DNA of 35,804 nucleotides, taken from positions 1 to 35,804 of the forward strand of contig JAABSJ010000035.1 of the NCBI GenBank assembly GCA_011390515.1, written 5' to 3'. Origin of the DNA: Oscillatoria sp. GTDB lineage: Bacteria; Cyanobacteriota; Cyanobacteriia; Cyanobacteriales; Laspinemataceae. Below the pieces are notes generated by a model that searched no databases, was not told the DNA's origin, and worked only from the letters and a program-made list of their open reading frames with translations. Every line of letters begins with the position of its first letter. The first letter of the stretch is position 1. A program made the position numbers and the translations under genes. Below, in pieces: positions 8,836 to 16,670 of this stretch.

Positions 8836-9036
8836 CTACATGACTTTCCATTGCTGTCGCAGTAAGGACACAAAGGTATTGTATCCTTGAGAATTCCCTG
8901 GGGAGTCGGGAATAAAATATTGGGGAAATTCTTTGTAACAGCGCCATTGTTCATGGGGTTTCATCCGTAAATACAAGACTCGACCCATTGTGCCATCGGG
9001 TTTCCATGTCATTTGGCCTTGGTTTGGTAAAGACAT
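8836..9036 (-). CDS. Small conserved-looking hypothetical protein (66 aa)
   Basis: A frame of 66 codons starts at the ATG at 9036, preceded by a good ribosome-binding site (GGAGG with about seven bases spacing), and is followed by an intrinsic terminator at 8766-8792. The protein starts MSLPNQGQMTWKPDG and is rich in Trp, Tyr, Met and Pro (for example MKPHEQWRCYKEFPQYF). This is unlike a random frame. There is no signal peptide, membrane helix or recognised motif. The overlapping frame at 8757-8954 has no comparable start. A soluble small protein of unknown function is likely; I believe similar short proteins exist in cyanobacteria but cannot verify it. Confidence 0.65.
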   Translation of the reverse strand: MSLPNQGQMTWKPDGTMGRVLYLRMKPHEQWRCYKEFPQYFIPDSPGNSQGYNTFVSLLRQQWKVM

Positions 9037-9266
9037 TATTTTCCTCCATTTCTCTTGAAAACTTCAGATTTATGCGGGTCCATTATGGCAAGTTTTAGGG
9101 GTTAATCTGTTACGATTACTACCATTTTTATCCTCAAAAGCGGATATTTTTTTCGACTAAACCGAGAAGATTGATGTTCCCATTTTAGCCGATCGCCTGT
9201 TCCCGTCAATCCTCAAGCCAGACAACTGCGGTACAATACTTGTAGACCTATTGTTTTTGGAATGTG

Positions 9267-9848
9267 ATGATGATTCCTACGGCTAAACGGTTTACGATTC
9301 AGGAATATCACCGACTCACGGAATTGGGCTTTTTCCAGGAGGGCGATCGCGTTGAACTGATTCAAGGAGAAATGATTCAGATGGCAGCTAAAGGGACCGC
9401 ACATACCACGGTTACGAAACGGTTACTCAGAGCATTAGGGCAACGGTTGGCAGAGCGTGCTACTCTCCAAATTCAAGATCCTTTATTTCTCGCACCCAAT
9501 AGTGAACCCGAACCAGATATTGCCCTGGTGAAAAATCGTGCCGATGACTATTTATCGGGACATCCCACCCCAGAGGATGTCATCCTGGTGATTGAAATTG
9601 CAGATTCTTCGTTACGTTACGATCGCGAGGTGAAATTGCCCCTCTATGCCAAGTCAGGGATTGCTGACTATTGGATTTTTAATTTAGTGGACAATACCCT
9701 GGAATGCTACAGCGAACCCTATCAGGATAATCGGGAAAGTTTTGGCTATCGTCAGCGTCGAATTGTTTTACCCAATGAACAGGTTCCTTTGCCTGGGTTT
9801 TCAGATATATTATTGGATTTGGCTGAAATATTTCCCCCTCAAAGTTAA
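9267..9848 (+). CDS. Uma2 family protein (PD-(D/E)XK fold), active site intact
   Basis: About 193 residues. Three start codons stand in line (GTG 9264, ATG 9267, ATG 9270) with no clear ribosome-binding site; ATG 9267 is chosen arbitrarily. The sequence follows Uma2 closely: AKRFTIQEYHRLTELGFF, then DRVELIQGEMIQM, EPEPDIALVK (metal-binding Asp), VILVIEIADSSLRYDREVK (Glu and Lys) and LYAKSGIADYWIFNLVDNTLE. The predicted nuclease residues are all present, in contrast with the Uma2 copy at 3577. It belongs to a different subgroup from both other Uma2 genes here and lacks the coiled-coil tail. A palindromic repeat and a probable terminator follow. Function in the cell is unknown for the family. 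Confidence 0.9.
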   Translation: MMIPTAKRFTIQEYHRLTELGFFQEGDRVELIQGEMIQMAAKGTAHTTVTKRLLRALGQRLAERATLQIQDPLFLAPNSEPEPDIALVKNRADDYLSGHPTPEDVILVIEIADSSLRYDREVKLPLYAKSGIADYWIFNLVDNTLECYSEPYQDNRESFGYRQRRIVLPNEQVPLPGFSDILLDLAEIFPPQS

Positions 9849-9872
9849 GTTAGAAAATGATTTTGATAGACT

Positions 9873-9926
9873 AGCCTGCGGAGGCAGGCTTTGTCCGTAT
9901 ATCCCCACCCTTTAGGGTGCGGGTTT
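9873..9926 (+). terminator. Repeat hairpins and terminator after the Uma2 gene
   Basis: Two hairpins in a row. AGCCTGC / GCAGGCT (9873-9890, four-base loop) is followed by CCCCACCC / GGGTGCGGG (9903-9923) with TTTTT. The second looks like a working terminator for the plus-strand gene. The 37-base stretch around the second hairpin recurs in reverse complement at the end of the window, and the first hairpin has a relative at 14235-14252, so this is a dispersed repeat. Confidence 0.65.
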
Positions 9927-9950
9927 TTATTTTGAATACCGGATTCCGTA

Positions 9951-11468
9951 TTATTCGGGAAGCCGTTGATAAGTTGCGGTTAAGGTTTTAAGACGACTGC
10001 AAAGTTCAGGGGATAAATCTTCGGTTTTGTAACGCCAGGACCAATTTCCTTCCGGTTTACCCGGTGCATTCATGCGCGCCTCGTTGCCTAATCCTAAAAC
10101 ATCTTGGAGTTGAGTAATAGATTGATTGGCGATGGTACTCCATCCTAAGCGGATTAACTCCCAATGGATTTCTTTTTCTGCCGATTGCGGTTTATCTAAA
10201 TATCGCCAGAGTTTTTCTTTGGCTTCTGCTGGCAGTTTTTGATACCATCCCACGCTGGTATCATTGTCATGGGTTCCTGGATAAACTACACAATTTTGAT
10301 TCTTGTAGTTATGAGGTAGAAAATGCAGTTCTGGAGGGGACTCAAAGGCAAATTGTAAAATTTTCATGCCGGGAAAATCGAAATGGTCTCGCAGTGCATC
10401 CACTTCCAGGGTAATCAGTCCCAAATCTTCGGCAATGATGGGTAATTTGCCTAATTTTTTGCTAATGACTTCAAAAAATTCTATTCCCGGTCCTTTTAAC
10501 CATTGCCCATGTTTGGCGGTGGTTTCTCCTTTGGGGACAGCCCAAAATGCTTCAAATCCCCGGAAATGGTCAATTCTTAATAAGTTTACCGCGTCAAATG
10601 TGGTTCTAAACCGCTCAACCCACCACTCGAAATCAGTCTCTTTTAATTTCTCCCAATTATAAATGGGATTTCCCCATAGCTGCCCGGTTTCTGGTGCAAA
10701 ATAATCCGGCGGAACTCCTGCCATTAGAGAGGTTTCCCCGGTTTCTTCTTCTAAGTAAAAAAGGTCAGAATTGGCCCAAACATCGGCACTATCATGGGCG
10801 ACATAAATGGGAATATCACCGACAATTTGCACATTTTTGTCGTTGGCATACTGTTTTAGGGCTTGCCATTGTTGGTCAAATTCAAATTGCAAGAATTTAT
10901 AAAAACTAATGCGATCGCTGAGTTCTTGGCGGACAGTTTCTAAGGCTGTTGGTTGGTGTTTGCGGACTGCTACGGGTTCCCAGGAGTTCCAAGCCTTGCT
11001 GTGATGTTTCTCTTTGAGGGCCATAAATAAGGCATAGTCCTCAATCCAATAGGCAGTGCGATCGCAAAACTTTTCAAGTTGCTGATGCTGTTCAGCCGTG
11101 GCGTTGATTTGAAAATTTTGATAAGCGGTTTTTAACCATTTCATTTTAACCGGAATGACCTTCTCGAAGTCAACGTAACCCGTGGGGAAATCCGGAATTT
11201 GGGCTAAATCTTCTTCAGAAAGCAAACCTTTAGTTTGCAGATGTTCTGGACAAATCAACATCGGATTTCCGGCAAAAGCGGAATAGGACATATAGGGGGA
11301 ATTGCCATATCCCGTTGGACTCAAGGGTAAAACTTGCCAGAGTTGTTGTCCGCTTTCGGCGAGAAAGTCAATAAATTGATATGATTCGGACCCAAAGTCT
11401 CCGATGCCATATCGACTGGGAAAGGAGGTTGGATGTAATAAAATACCGCTACTTCTAGGAAAAGACAT
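9951..11468 (-). CDS. malQ: 4-alpha-glucanotransferase (amylomaltase), GH77
   Basis: 505 residues from the ATG at 11468, the usual length of the plant/bacterial GH77 enzyme. The frame is open for 32 more codons upstream, but the family begins at MSFPRSSGILLHPTSFPS. The enzyme transfers alpha-1,4-glucan segments between maltooligosaccharides in glycogen metabolism, in the cytosol. Seen motifs: LPLSPTGYGNSPYMS near the N-terminus, LRIDHFRGFEAFW with the nucleophile Asp at residue 300, PIIAEDLGLIT with the acid/base Glu at 347, and GTHDNDTSVGWY with the third catalytic Asp at about 402. It stands alone on the minus strand, convergent with the Uma2 gene and separated from the upstream cyclase gene by a repeat-filled spacer of about 400 bases. 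No regulatory site is evident. Confidence 0.96.
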   Translation of the reverse strand: MSFPRSSGILLHPTSFPSRYGIGDFGSESYQFIDFLAESGQQLWQVLPLSPTGYGNSPYMSYSAFAGNPMLICPEHLQTKGLLSEEDLAQIPDFPTGYVDFEKVIPVKMKWLKTAYQNFQINATAEQHQQLEKFCDRTAYWIEDYALFMALKEKHHSKAWNSWEPVAVRKHQPTALETVRQELSDRISFYKFLQFEFDQQWQALKQYANDKNVQIVGDIPIYVAHDSADVWANSDLFYLEEETGETSLMAGVPPDYFAPETGQLWGNPIYNWEKLKETDFEWWVERFRTTFDAVNLLRIDHFRGFEAFWAVPKGETTAKHGQWLKGPGIEFFEVISKKLGKLPIIAEDLGLITLEVDALRDHFDFPGMKILQFAFESPPELHFLPHNYKNQNCVVYPGTHDNDTSVGWYQKLPAEAKEKLWRYLDKPQSAEKEIHWELIRLGWSTIANQSITQLQDVLGLGNEARMNAPGKPEGNWSWRYKTEDLSPELCSRLKTLTATYQRLPE

Positions 11469-11773
11469 GATTATACCCAAGTTAAGGTTTAACAGAGTGT
11501 TTTTAGAATCGATACACCCTATAAAAATACCGATTTTATAGGATTTGACGAAGGGCATCCTCAATCAGGATACTCTATAAACTTTAAAGGATTTTGAGGC
11601 GGGGGGATCTATCTCGGGGATGATTTTAACTAAAGTTAAAGAATAAATGACTCATGGGGAATGAATTGGCACCGGAGGCGATCGCCTGAATCTGGCCGCG
11701 AAATTTGACTCAAGTATATCGGTAGATAGAGACGCATTGGGGGGAATCTGTGCTAAAGTAAAAAGTAAATGTA

Positions 11774-11863
11774 GAACGACTGAAGTCGTTACTACGAACT
11801 GGGGAGAACGACTGAAGTCGTTACTACGAACTGGGGAGAACGACTGAAGTCGTTACTACGAAC
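11774..11863. repeat. Three tandem copies of the AACGACTGAAGTCGTT repeat
   Basis: Three almost identical 32-base units, each holding AACGACTGAAGTCGTT (seven-base arms around GA) followed by ACTACGAAC. The orientation is opposite to the arrays at 15168 and 31244. The array occupies the spacer between the start of malQ and the end of the cyclase gene; nothing else is recognised in 11469-11876. Confidence 0.9.
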
Positions 11864-11876
11864 TTGGTTGTTGATG

Positions 11877-13805
11877 TTATTTGGGTAAGGAATCAAGCAC
11901 GCGGTAAACTTCTATGGTTTTGGATTTGCCTTTTAGGGGTAAAGCTCCCCAGGATTCTACTTTAAATTTGTCTAAGATATGGACTAAGGTTTCTCGGGCG
12001 ATTAAGATTCTGCAATCATCGGGGTGGCGGTGTTTTTCACAACTTTCTAGGCGGGAGGCGGTATTGACGGTATCGCCAATGATGCCATATTCTAAGCGGT
12101 GTTTTCCCCCTAGGCTGCCAACGGTAATGGAGCCGGTAAAAATTCCGATTCGCATCTGTACTTTGGGTAATCCTTCTTGTTGCCAGGTTTGATTTAATTG
12201 TTGAAGTTTTCTGCTCATGCATAAGGCGGCGCTGACGGCATTTTCTGCATCTTTGGCAATCTGTTCGGGGGTGGTGCTGGGAATGGGTACACCGAAGGCT
12301 GCCATGATTCCATCGCCGGTGAATTTATTGACGATGCCGTGATGGTTTAAGACTTCATCCGTCATGGCGCTTAGATATGGGTTTAACCAGGTCATTAATT
12401 CTTCTGGGGTTTTGGTTTCAGATAGGGTACTGAAGTTTTTGAGGTCGGTAAATAGGATGGTGGCGGTGAGGGTTTGCCAGGGGAGCATTCCCGATTGGAG
12501 GAGCCGATCGCGTTCGGTCCAGAGGGCTGTGGCTATCTCCGGGGAGGTTTGTTGTCCCAGCAGGTTCATGACCATTCGTTGCTGTTTTCCGGCAATTTGT
12601 CGCTGGTACATCACCCCGAATAAACTGGTGCAAATAAAGGCGGTAGCTGGGGCTGCTAGGGGTATCCATCCGCCGGTTAAAAAGAGGCTGTAGCCGATGC
12701 CAAAGATTAGCCCTAATCCAATGAATGCACTTCCCGTAATCATCAGGGAATTGCGGAATCTTTCGACAACCAGGCTACCACTCATCCCCCAAAAGACAAT
12801 CCAGAGAATTTCTCCCCATTCTGGCATAAACCAAAACAACGGTTTATCGTCTAATACCGCTGATAAAATCTGGCTGCTCTTTTGTCCATGAATCACCACC
12901 CCAGGCATTTTTAATTGACCAATTCCCCTGCTATAAGGGGTATAAAATAAGTCTTTGAGGGTCGGTGCTGTCGCGCCAATTAGAACAATTTTATCCCGCA
13001 CCCATTCCGGGTCAAACTCTCCGGCGATCGCCTCCCCAAAACTAATCTTTCGCGCCACGGATTCACGGCGATAATTCAGGAGGGTTTGATAGCCTCTGGC
13101 ATTAATGGTCTGATACCCACCGGAATTAGATTTTAATTTCGGGAAAATAGCATTTCTTAATTGATATTCCTGGGCTTCAGTTAGGATGGGTTTGATGCCT
13201 TTATTTTTTAGATACAACAAGGCTAAGTTTACGGAAAATGAAGGGAGAGTTTTGCCACCTTGAGAGGCAAACATTAAATTGCGCCGTACTCTGCCATCGG
13301 GGTCGATCGCAATGTCATTGAAGCCGATTTGTTCTGGGGAAATCCCCGCCGGTGCAGCAACTCTTTGTTTCTCTTCATTCCCCAGGGTGGTAATGGCTAT
13401 CACATTCGGTTGTTGCAATTGGGCAAGCAATTCCTGATGTCCCGGTTCATTGGGGATATCTCGGACGATATCTAAGCCGATCGCAATGGGTTGATGGCGT
13501 TGTAATTCTTCCAGGACTTCCGCAAACAGGCGATCGCTAAAAGGCCATGTTCCCTGGTTCGCTATATCTTGTTCTGTGATTTCAACAATCAGGAGGCGGG
13601 GGTCGGGTCCCGGATCGGGACGGATGCCGGTCATGGCGTCAAACAGGATGAGTTCTAAGGGTTGCAATCCGCCAATTTGCCTCATTCCTAGTAATAAGGC
13701 AGTGATAGTGAGACTGGCAATGGCAACGGTCCCGGGGAATGGGTGGAGGATTTCTCGGACTTTTTGGGCGATGGGATTGAGTTTAGATACAATAAAAGGA
13801 ATCAT
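11877..13805 (-). CDS. CHASE2-domain class III adenylate/guanylate cyclase
   Basis: 642 residues. One membrane helix (about 26-42), then an extracytoplasmic CHASE2 sensor (about 50-320), three closely spaced helices (about 332-400), and a cytosolic class III cyclase domain (about 445-640). The domain order is the classic cyanobacterial one. Metal-binding Asp residues are D454 (LFTDLKNFS) and D498 (KFTGDGIM). K494 is the usual purine-recognition Lys, and N581 and R585 (GDTVNTASRLES) are the transition-state residues. The second purine-specifying position, usually Asp or Thr in adenylate cyclases, is Gly here (574, in EYGIIGD). The protein probably senses an unknown external signal and makes cAMP, though cGMP cannot be excluded. 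No helix-turn-helix or effector gene is adjacent. No strong ribosome-binding site is seen at the ATG. Confidence 0.94.
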   Translation of the reverse strand: MIPFIVSKLNPIAQKVREILHPFPGTVAIASLTITALLLGMRQIGGLQPLELILFDAMTGIRPDPGPDPRLLIVEITEQDIANQGTWPFSDRLFAEVLEELQRHQPIAIGLDIVRDIPNEPGHQELLAQLQQPNVIAITTLGNEEKQRVAAPAGISPEQIGFNDIAIDPDGRVRRNLMFASQGGKTLPSFSVNLALLYLKNKGIKPILTEAQEYQLRNAIFPKLKSNSGGYQTINARGYQTLLNYRRESVARKISFGEAIAGEFDPEWVRDKIVLIGATAPTLKDLFYTPYSRGIGQLKMPGVVIHGQKSSQILSAVLDDKPLFWFMPEWGEILWIVFWGMSGSLVVERFRNSLMITGSAFIGLGLIFGIGYSLFLTGGWIPLAAPATAFICTSLFGVMYQRQIAGKQQRMVMNLLGQQTSPEIATALWTERDRLLQSGMLPWQTLTATILFTDLKNFSTLSETKTPEELMTWLNPYLSAMTDEVLNHHGIVNKFTGDGIMAAFGVPIPSTTPEQIAKDAENAVSAALCMSRKLQQLNQTWQQEGLPKVQMRIGIFTGSITVGSLGGKHRLEYGIIGDTVNTASRLESCEKHRHPDDCRILIARETLVHILDKFKVESWGALPLKGKSKTIEVYRVLDSLPK

Positions 13806-13944
13806 GGGATTGATTTAATTTTAATGTGAGAATAAAGGAGCAGATTCTGTGAATTTAACCTACCCAAAAAAGCGGAAAAGGTAGGCAATGCCTACCTGTT
13901 AAATCTACTACATGGGGTTGTTTGGATTTTTGTAGGGACCGGAC

Positions 13945-14010
13945 TTACGCAATCTGTAACGTTCAACCCTAAAATGTAGAGGCGATTCGCGAATCGCCTC
14001 TACATTTAGG
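13945..14010. repeat. Palindromic repeat copy (GGCGATTCGCGAATCGCC family)
   Basis: A near-perfect inverted repeat (13969-14010) with one extra A in the left arm, preceded by ACTTACGCAATCTG. The flank corresponds to the one seen next to the copies at 2632 and 31473, so the element seems to be asymmetric: a short unique-looking left flank plus the palindrome. Confidence 0.8.
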
Positions 14011-14180
14011 GTTTGCTCGAAAAATATGGGTCAGTTCTGTAGGGATTTTATGGGGGGGGAACGACTGAAGTCGTTACTACGAACAGGAAGAGGAAGGGAA
14101 TGAGGGTTTGCTCGAAAAATATGGGTCAGTTCTGTAGGGATTTTATGGGGGGGGAACGACTGAAGTCGTTACTACGAACA
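14009..14180. repeat. Tandem 95-bp duplication containing the AACGACTGAAGTCGTT unit
   Basis: Bases 14009-14085 and 14104-14180 are identical over 77 bases (each includes GCTCGAAAAATATGGGTCAG and an eight-G run), separated by a diverged 18-base G/A-rich stretch. A third partial copy (GAGGGTTTGCT) begins at about 14196. This spacer between the HEAT-repeat and cyclase genes (13806-14297) contains only repeats. Confidence 0.9.
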
Positions 14181-14234
14181 TGAAAAGGAAGAGATTGAGG
14201 GTTTGCTAAATTTTATTGATGAGTAAAGTTTCTT

Positions 14235-14252
14235 AGCCCGCAGAGGCGGGCT
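14235..14252. repeat. AGCCCGC/GCGGGCT hairpin
   Basis: Seven-base arms around a four-base loop, followed by TTTGT. It is the same kind of hairpin as at 9873-9890 and sits 45 bases beyond the stop of the HEAT-repeat gene (minus), where it could help to end transcription, although the T-run is on the plus strand. Confidence 0.55.
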
Positions 14253-14297
14253 TTGTGGGTTCAGCGTTCTGGTTTGATGGGGTGGGCGATTTTGACT

Positions 14298-15041
14298 TTA
14301 TAATAAGCCATCGAGTTCTAATTCCTCGATGATTTGTAATCCGCGAGGGTCTCCGACTCGTAATAAGGAGGCTTTGGCATCTTCGCGAACGCCCATGTCT
14401 TCGTCTTCTTCTAGGACTTCGATTAGGGAGTCGATCGCCCCGGCATACACCACGTTGGAGGGGAGTTCGCGGCAGAGTTGCCCGATCGCCCAGGCGCAGT
14501 TACTGCGGACTGCGGCAATGGGGTCGGTTCGCAGGCTGTAAATGAGGGGGGGAATGGCGGCAATCACTAGATCGTAGCCGACATTCGCTAGTTGACCCAG
14601 GGAACTGGCGGCCCAGAGGCGGACGGCAGAAATGTCGGTTTTGAGGGCTTCGAGGAGGGGTTCGAGGGCGCGGCGATCGGCACAATTTCCCAATGCCCAA
14701 ACGACACCCTTTCTAACGTAGCCGTTCCAATCCAAATTGAGCCGGTCGATTAAAGGTTCGACGGCATCGGGACTGGTATTGCGTCCAAGGGCGTAGGCGG
14801 CACTCACCCGCACGAGGGGGCAAGGGTCGCTTAACAGTTGGATTAGCTGCGGGATGGCGCGTTCATCCTGGATTTCACAGAATGCCCGCGTCGCGATCAT
14901 TCGCTGTTCGGGAACAGATGACGCTAACAATAGCAACATTTTCTCAGGATCCGGCTTGGGGGCGGGGGCCTCATCCAAATGATCCAGAGGGCTATCTAGC
15001 TCATCATCGAGATTTAGTGCGCTGAGGTCACGGTCGTACAT
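14298..15041 (-). CDS. HEAT-repeat (PBS-lyase type) protein
   Basis: 247 residues from the ATG at 15041 (MYDRDLSALNLDDELDSP). The frame extends 24 codons further, but these residues look non-coding. An acidic N-terminal stretch with PAPKPDPE precedes four to five HEAT-like repeats of about 30 residues, for example AIPQLIQLLSDPCPLVRVSA, AVEPLIDRLNLDWNGYVRKG and ALEPLLEALKTDISAVRLWA. These form a right-handed superhelix for protein binding. In cyanobacteria such repeats occur in phycobilin lyases and related chaperones, but also in many uncharacterised proteins. No phycobilisome gene is nearby, so a lyase role cannot be claimed. It ends with IEELELDGLL. Repeat arrays flank it on both sides. Confidence 0.88.
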   Translation of the reverse strand: MYDRDLSALNLDDELDSPLDHLDEAPAPKPDPEKMLLLLASSVPEQRMIATRAFCEIQDERAIPQLIQLLSDPCPLVRVSAAYALGRNTSPDAVEPLIDRLNLDWNGYVRKGVVWALGNCADRRALEPLLEALKTDISAVRLWAASSLGQLANVGYDLVIAAIPPLIYSLRTDPIAAVRSNCAWAIGQLCRELPSNVVYAGAIDSLIEVLEEDEDMGVREDAKASLLRVGDPRGLQIIEELELDGLL

Positions 15042-15114
15042 AAACCGTATTTTACCATAAATGTCATTTATCCTTAACAGGCAAGGATGGGGGTTTCGGG
15101 GAGGATTGGTCATT

Positions 15115-15150
15115 GGTCATTGGTCATTGGTCCTTGGTCATTTGTCCTTG
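15115..15150. repeat. Short tandem TTGGTCA repeat
   Basis: A run of heptanucleotides (TTGGTCA, with variants TTGGTCC and TTTGTCC), about five copies, just upstream of the HEAT-repeat gene. It resembles the short tandemly repeated sequences common in cyanobacteria. No function is evident. Confidence 0.7.
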
Positions 15151-15153
15151 GGG

Positions 15154-15527
15154 GGATGGGGGTTCATGTTCGTAGTAACGACTTCAGTCGTTCTTCCCCG
15201 TTCGTAGTAACGACTTCAGTCGTTCTTCCCCGTTCGTAGTAACGACTTCAGTCGTTCTTCCCCGTTCGTAGTAACGACTTCAGTCGTTATCTTCGTTCGT
15301 AGTAACGACTTCAGTCGTTATCTTAGTTCGTAGTAACGACTTCAGTCGTTCTTCCCCGTTCGTAGTAACGACTTCAGTCGTTTCATAGATGAAGCCGAGA
15401 GACTCACCATGAGGGGCTTAAGCGCCTGTTTGGGAACTGGAGGATCCGGACAGGGGTGCGTTACTTGGCTGACGCCAAGTAACGCGGTAACGACTGAAGT
15501 CGTTACTACAAACATGAACCCCCATCC
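15154..15527. repeat. Inverted-repeat-bounded unit with seven-copy array and structured core
   Basis: The ends (15154-15192 and 15489-15527) are 39-base inverted repeats with a single mismatch. Inside, 15168-15382 contains seven tandem units of 31-32 bases, each with AACGACTTCAGTCGTT. The remaining core (15388-15487) has three possible stems: AAGCC/GGCTT, CCTGT/ACAGG, and a perfect 12-base stem GCGTTACTTGGC / GCCAAGTAACGC (15458-15485). It may be a non-autonomous mobile element or a structured RNA. It fills the spacer between the lipoprotein gene and the HEAT-repeat gene. Confidence 0.7.
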
Positions 15528-15543
15528 TTCTGAAACGATGTTC

Positions 15544-15574
15544 TCAAAAAAAATAGAGGCACTGCTGTGCCTCT
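15544..15574 (-). terminator. Intrinsic terminator of the lipoprotein gene
   Basis: Stem AGAGGCAC / GTGCCTCT (15555-15562 and 15567-15574) with a four-base loop, followed on the minus strand by ATTTTTTTT. It lies 68 bases past the stop of the gene at 15642. Confidence 0.88.
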
Positions 15575-15641
15575 GGGGATGGCGAGTTAGGCGGATTTAG
15601 CCTGAACTGCCAGTTGCTCTAACTAACAATAAGGTTAGAGT

Positions 15642-16271
15642 CTAGTCAATGGAATCGGCTGTCCGTTCTAGGGCTTTACCGGAACGTTCCAGGTCGTTCT
15701 TCACTTTAGATTTAGCGGCGTCTGCGGCATTTTCTGCGGTGTTTTGAGCTTTGTCGCCGAGTTTATCTGCTTCACGGGCTGCGGTTTTAGCGCCTTTGTT
15801 AAGGGTGTCTCGGGTATTTTCCAAAGCAGTTTCTCCGGTTTCTCGGGCTAAATCTGCTCCGGCTTTGGCTTGTTTGCCGAGTTCGTTGGCGGCATTTTCA
15901 GCGCGATCGCCAATTTTAGCGGCTTGTTCGGGGATTTCTTCCAGGATACCGCCGAGGTCTTTATCCGGATAGGTGCGGGAATCGTCTTTGAGGCGGCCTT
16001 CTGCGCTATCTTTGAGGGCTTTGGCTTGGGCTTCAGCGCGGTTCGTCGCCTGTTGTCGGGGGTCCGTATCTGGATACTCGTTCATTCCCCCTTCAGAGGT
16101 GGAGTTGACGTACTTGGAGGGCATTTCTTCTCTCACCTGGTCCGCAGTTTTGGCCATGACAGACGGGGTATCGCTACAAGCAGTCCCGACGAAGAGTAGC
16201 AGTCCGGCCATGATTCCGGTTAAAATTTGTCGAAGGCTAATATTTTTTAGCCAATTAATCATCTGTTTCAT
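15642..16271 (-). CDS. Helical, LEA-like cyanobacterial lipoprotein
   Basis: 209 residues. The N-terminus has a short positive stretch, a hydrophobic segment and a lipobox ending in Cys32 (LLFVGTACSDT), so it should be exported and lipid-anchored. The mature part is very hydrophilic and Ala/Lys/Glu/Asp-rich, with loosely repeated 11-residue-like units such as LGDKAQNTAENAADAAKSKV, resembling LEA or apolipophorin-like helices. Such proteins are usually disordered in solution and helical at membranes or on drying. AAGGAG seven bases before the ATG is a strong ribosome-binding site, and a terminator follows the gene. A stress or envelope role is inferred from composition only. Confidence 0.85.
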   Translation of the reverse strand: MKQMINWLKNISLRQILTGIMAGLLLFVGTACSDTPSVMAKTADQVREEMPSKYVNSTSEGGMNEYPDTDPRQQATNRAEAQAKALKDSAEGRLKDDSRTYPDKDLGGILEEIPEQAAKIGDRAENAANELGKQAKAGADLARETGETALENTRDTLNKGAKTAAREADKLGDKAQNTAENAADAAKSKVKNDLERSGKALERTADSID

Positions 16272-16600
16272 ACAAAACTCCTTGGAATTTCAGTAGCATT
16301 GTTGTCGCTTTTTGCCTTACATTTCATCGGGGAAAAGCGGCTGTTGCATACTTCTATGATTGTTATTTTGAGAAAGTTCAATTTTCCTCAACGACTTCCA
16401 GCTTAGAGTGCCAGTGGCGATTCTTCCCTCTACCGAAAGTATCATTTTTTACCGATTTCCCCAACGCTGCAAAAGTAGCGACAGTACATTGCACGATTGC
16501 GGGTTCGCGGGTCGGATGAATTAAAAAATTTCCTCTTGTGGGAGGATGTCACAGAACTCTGCTGATGAATACCAGTTGGCTTGAGCAAAATGAAGCCGGT
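16272..16600. other. Intergenic region upstream of the lipoprotein gene
   Basis: No supported gene. The 90-codon minus-strand frame at 16442-16714 overlaps the end of the subtilase and has no family features. The stretch next to 16271 should hold the lipoprotein promoter, but I cannot point to convincing -35/-10 boxes. Confidence 0.5.
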
Positions 16601-16636
16601 AAAAATAAAAGATGGACAAGCGATCGCCTGTCCATC
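16601..16636 (-). terminator. Intrinsic terminator of the first subtilase gene
   Basis: Stem GATGGACA / TGTCCATC (16611-16618 and 16629-16636) enclosing a GCGATCGC-containing loop; on the minus strand it is followed by TTTTATTTTT. It lies 35 bases beyond the stop of the gene at 16671. Confidence 0.88.
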
Positions 16637-16670
16637 ATGCCCGGACATTAAAACTCCAAGAGTCTTAGCT

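Noticed and set aside
11469-11564. 32-residue N-terminal extension of MalQ
   Set aside because: GH77 enzymes begin near MSFPRSSGILLHPTS; upstream residues are not conserved-looking.
15168-15382. CRISPR-like array of about 32-base repeats
   Set aside because: Units follow each other with tails of only a few bases; there are no unique spacers of 25-45 bases and no cas genes. The same holds for 31244-31463.
15409-15600. 63-codon frame in the repeat-rich spacer
   Set aside because: Runs through the structured core, the array repeat and a terminator; no ribosome-binding site.
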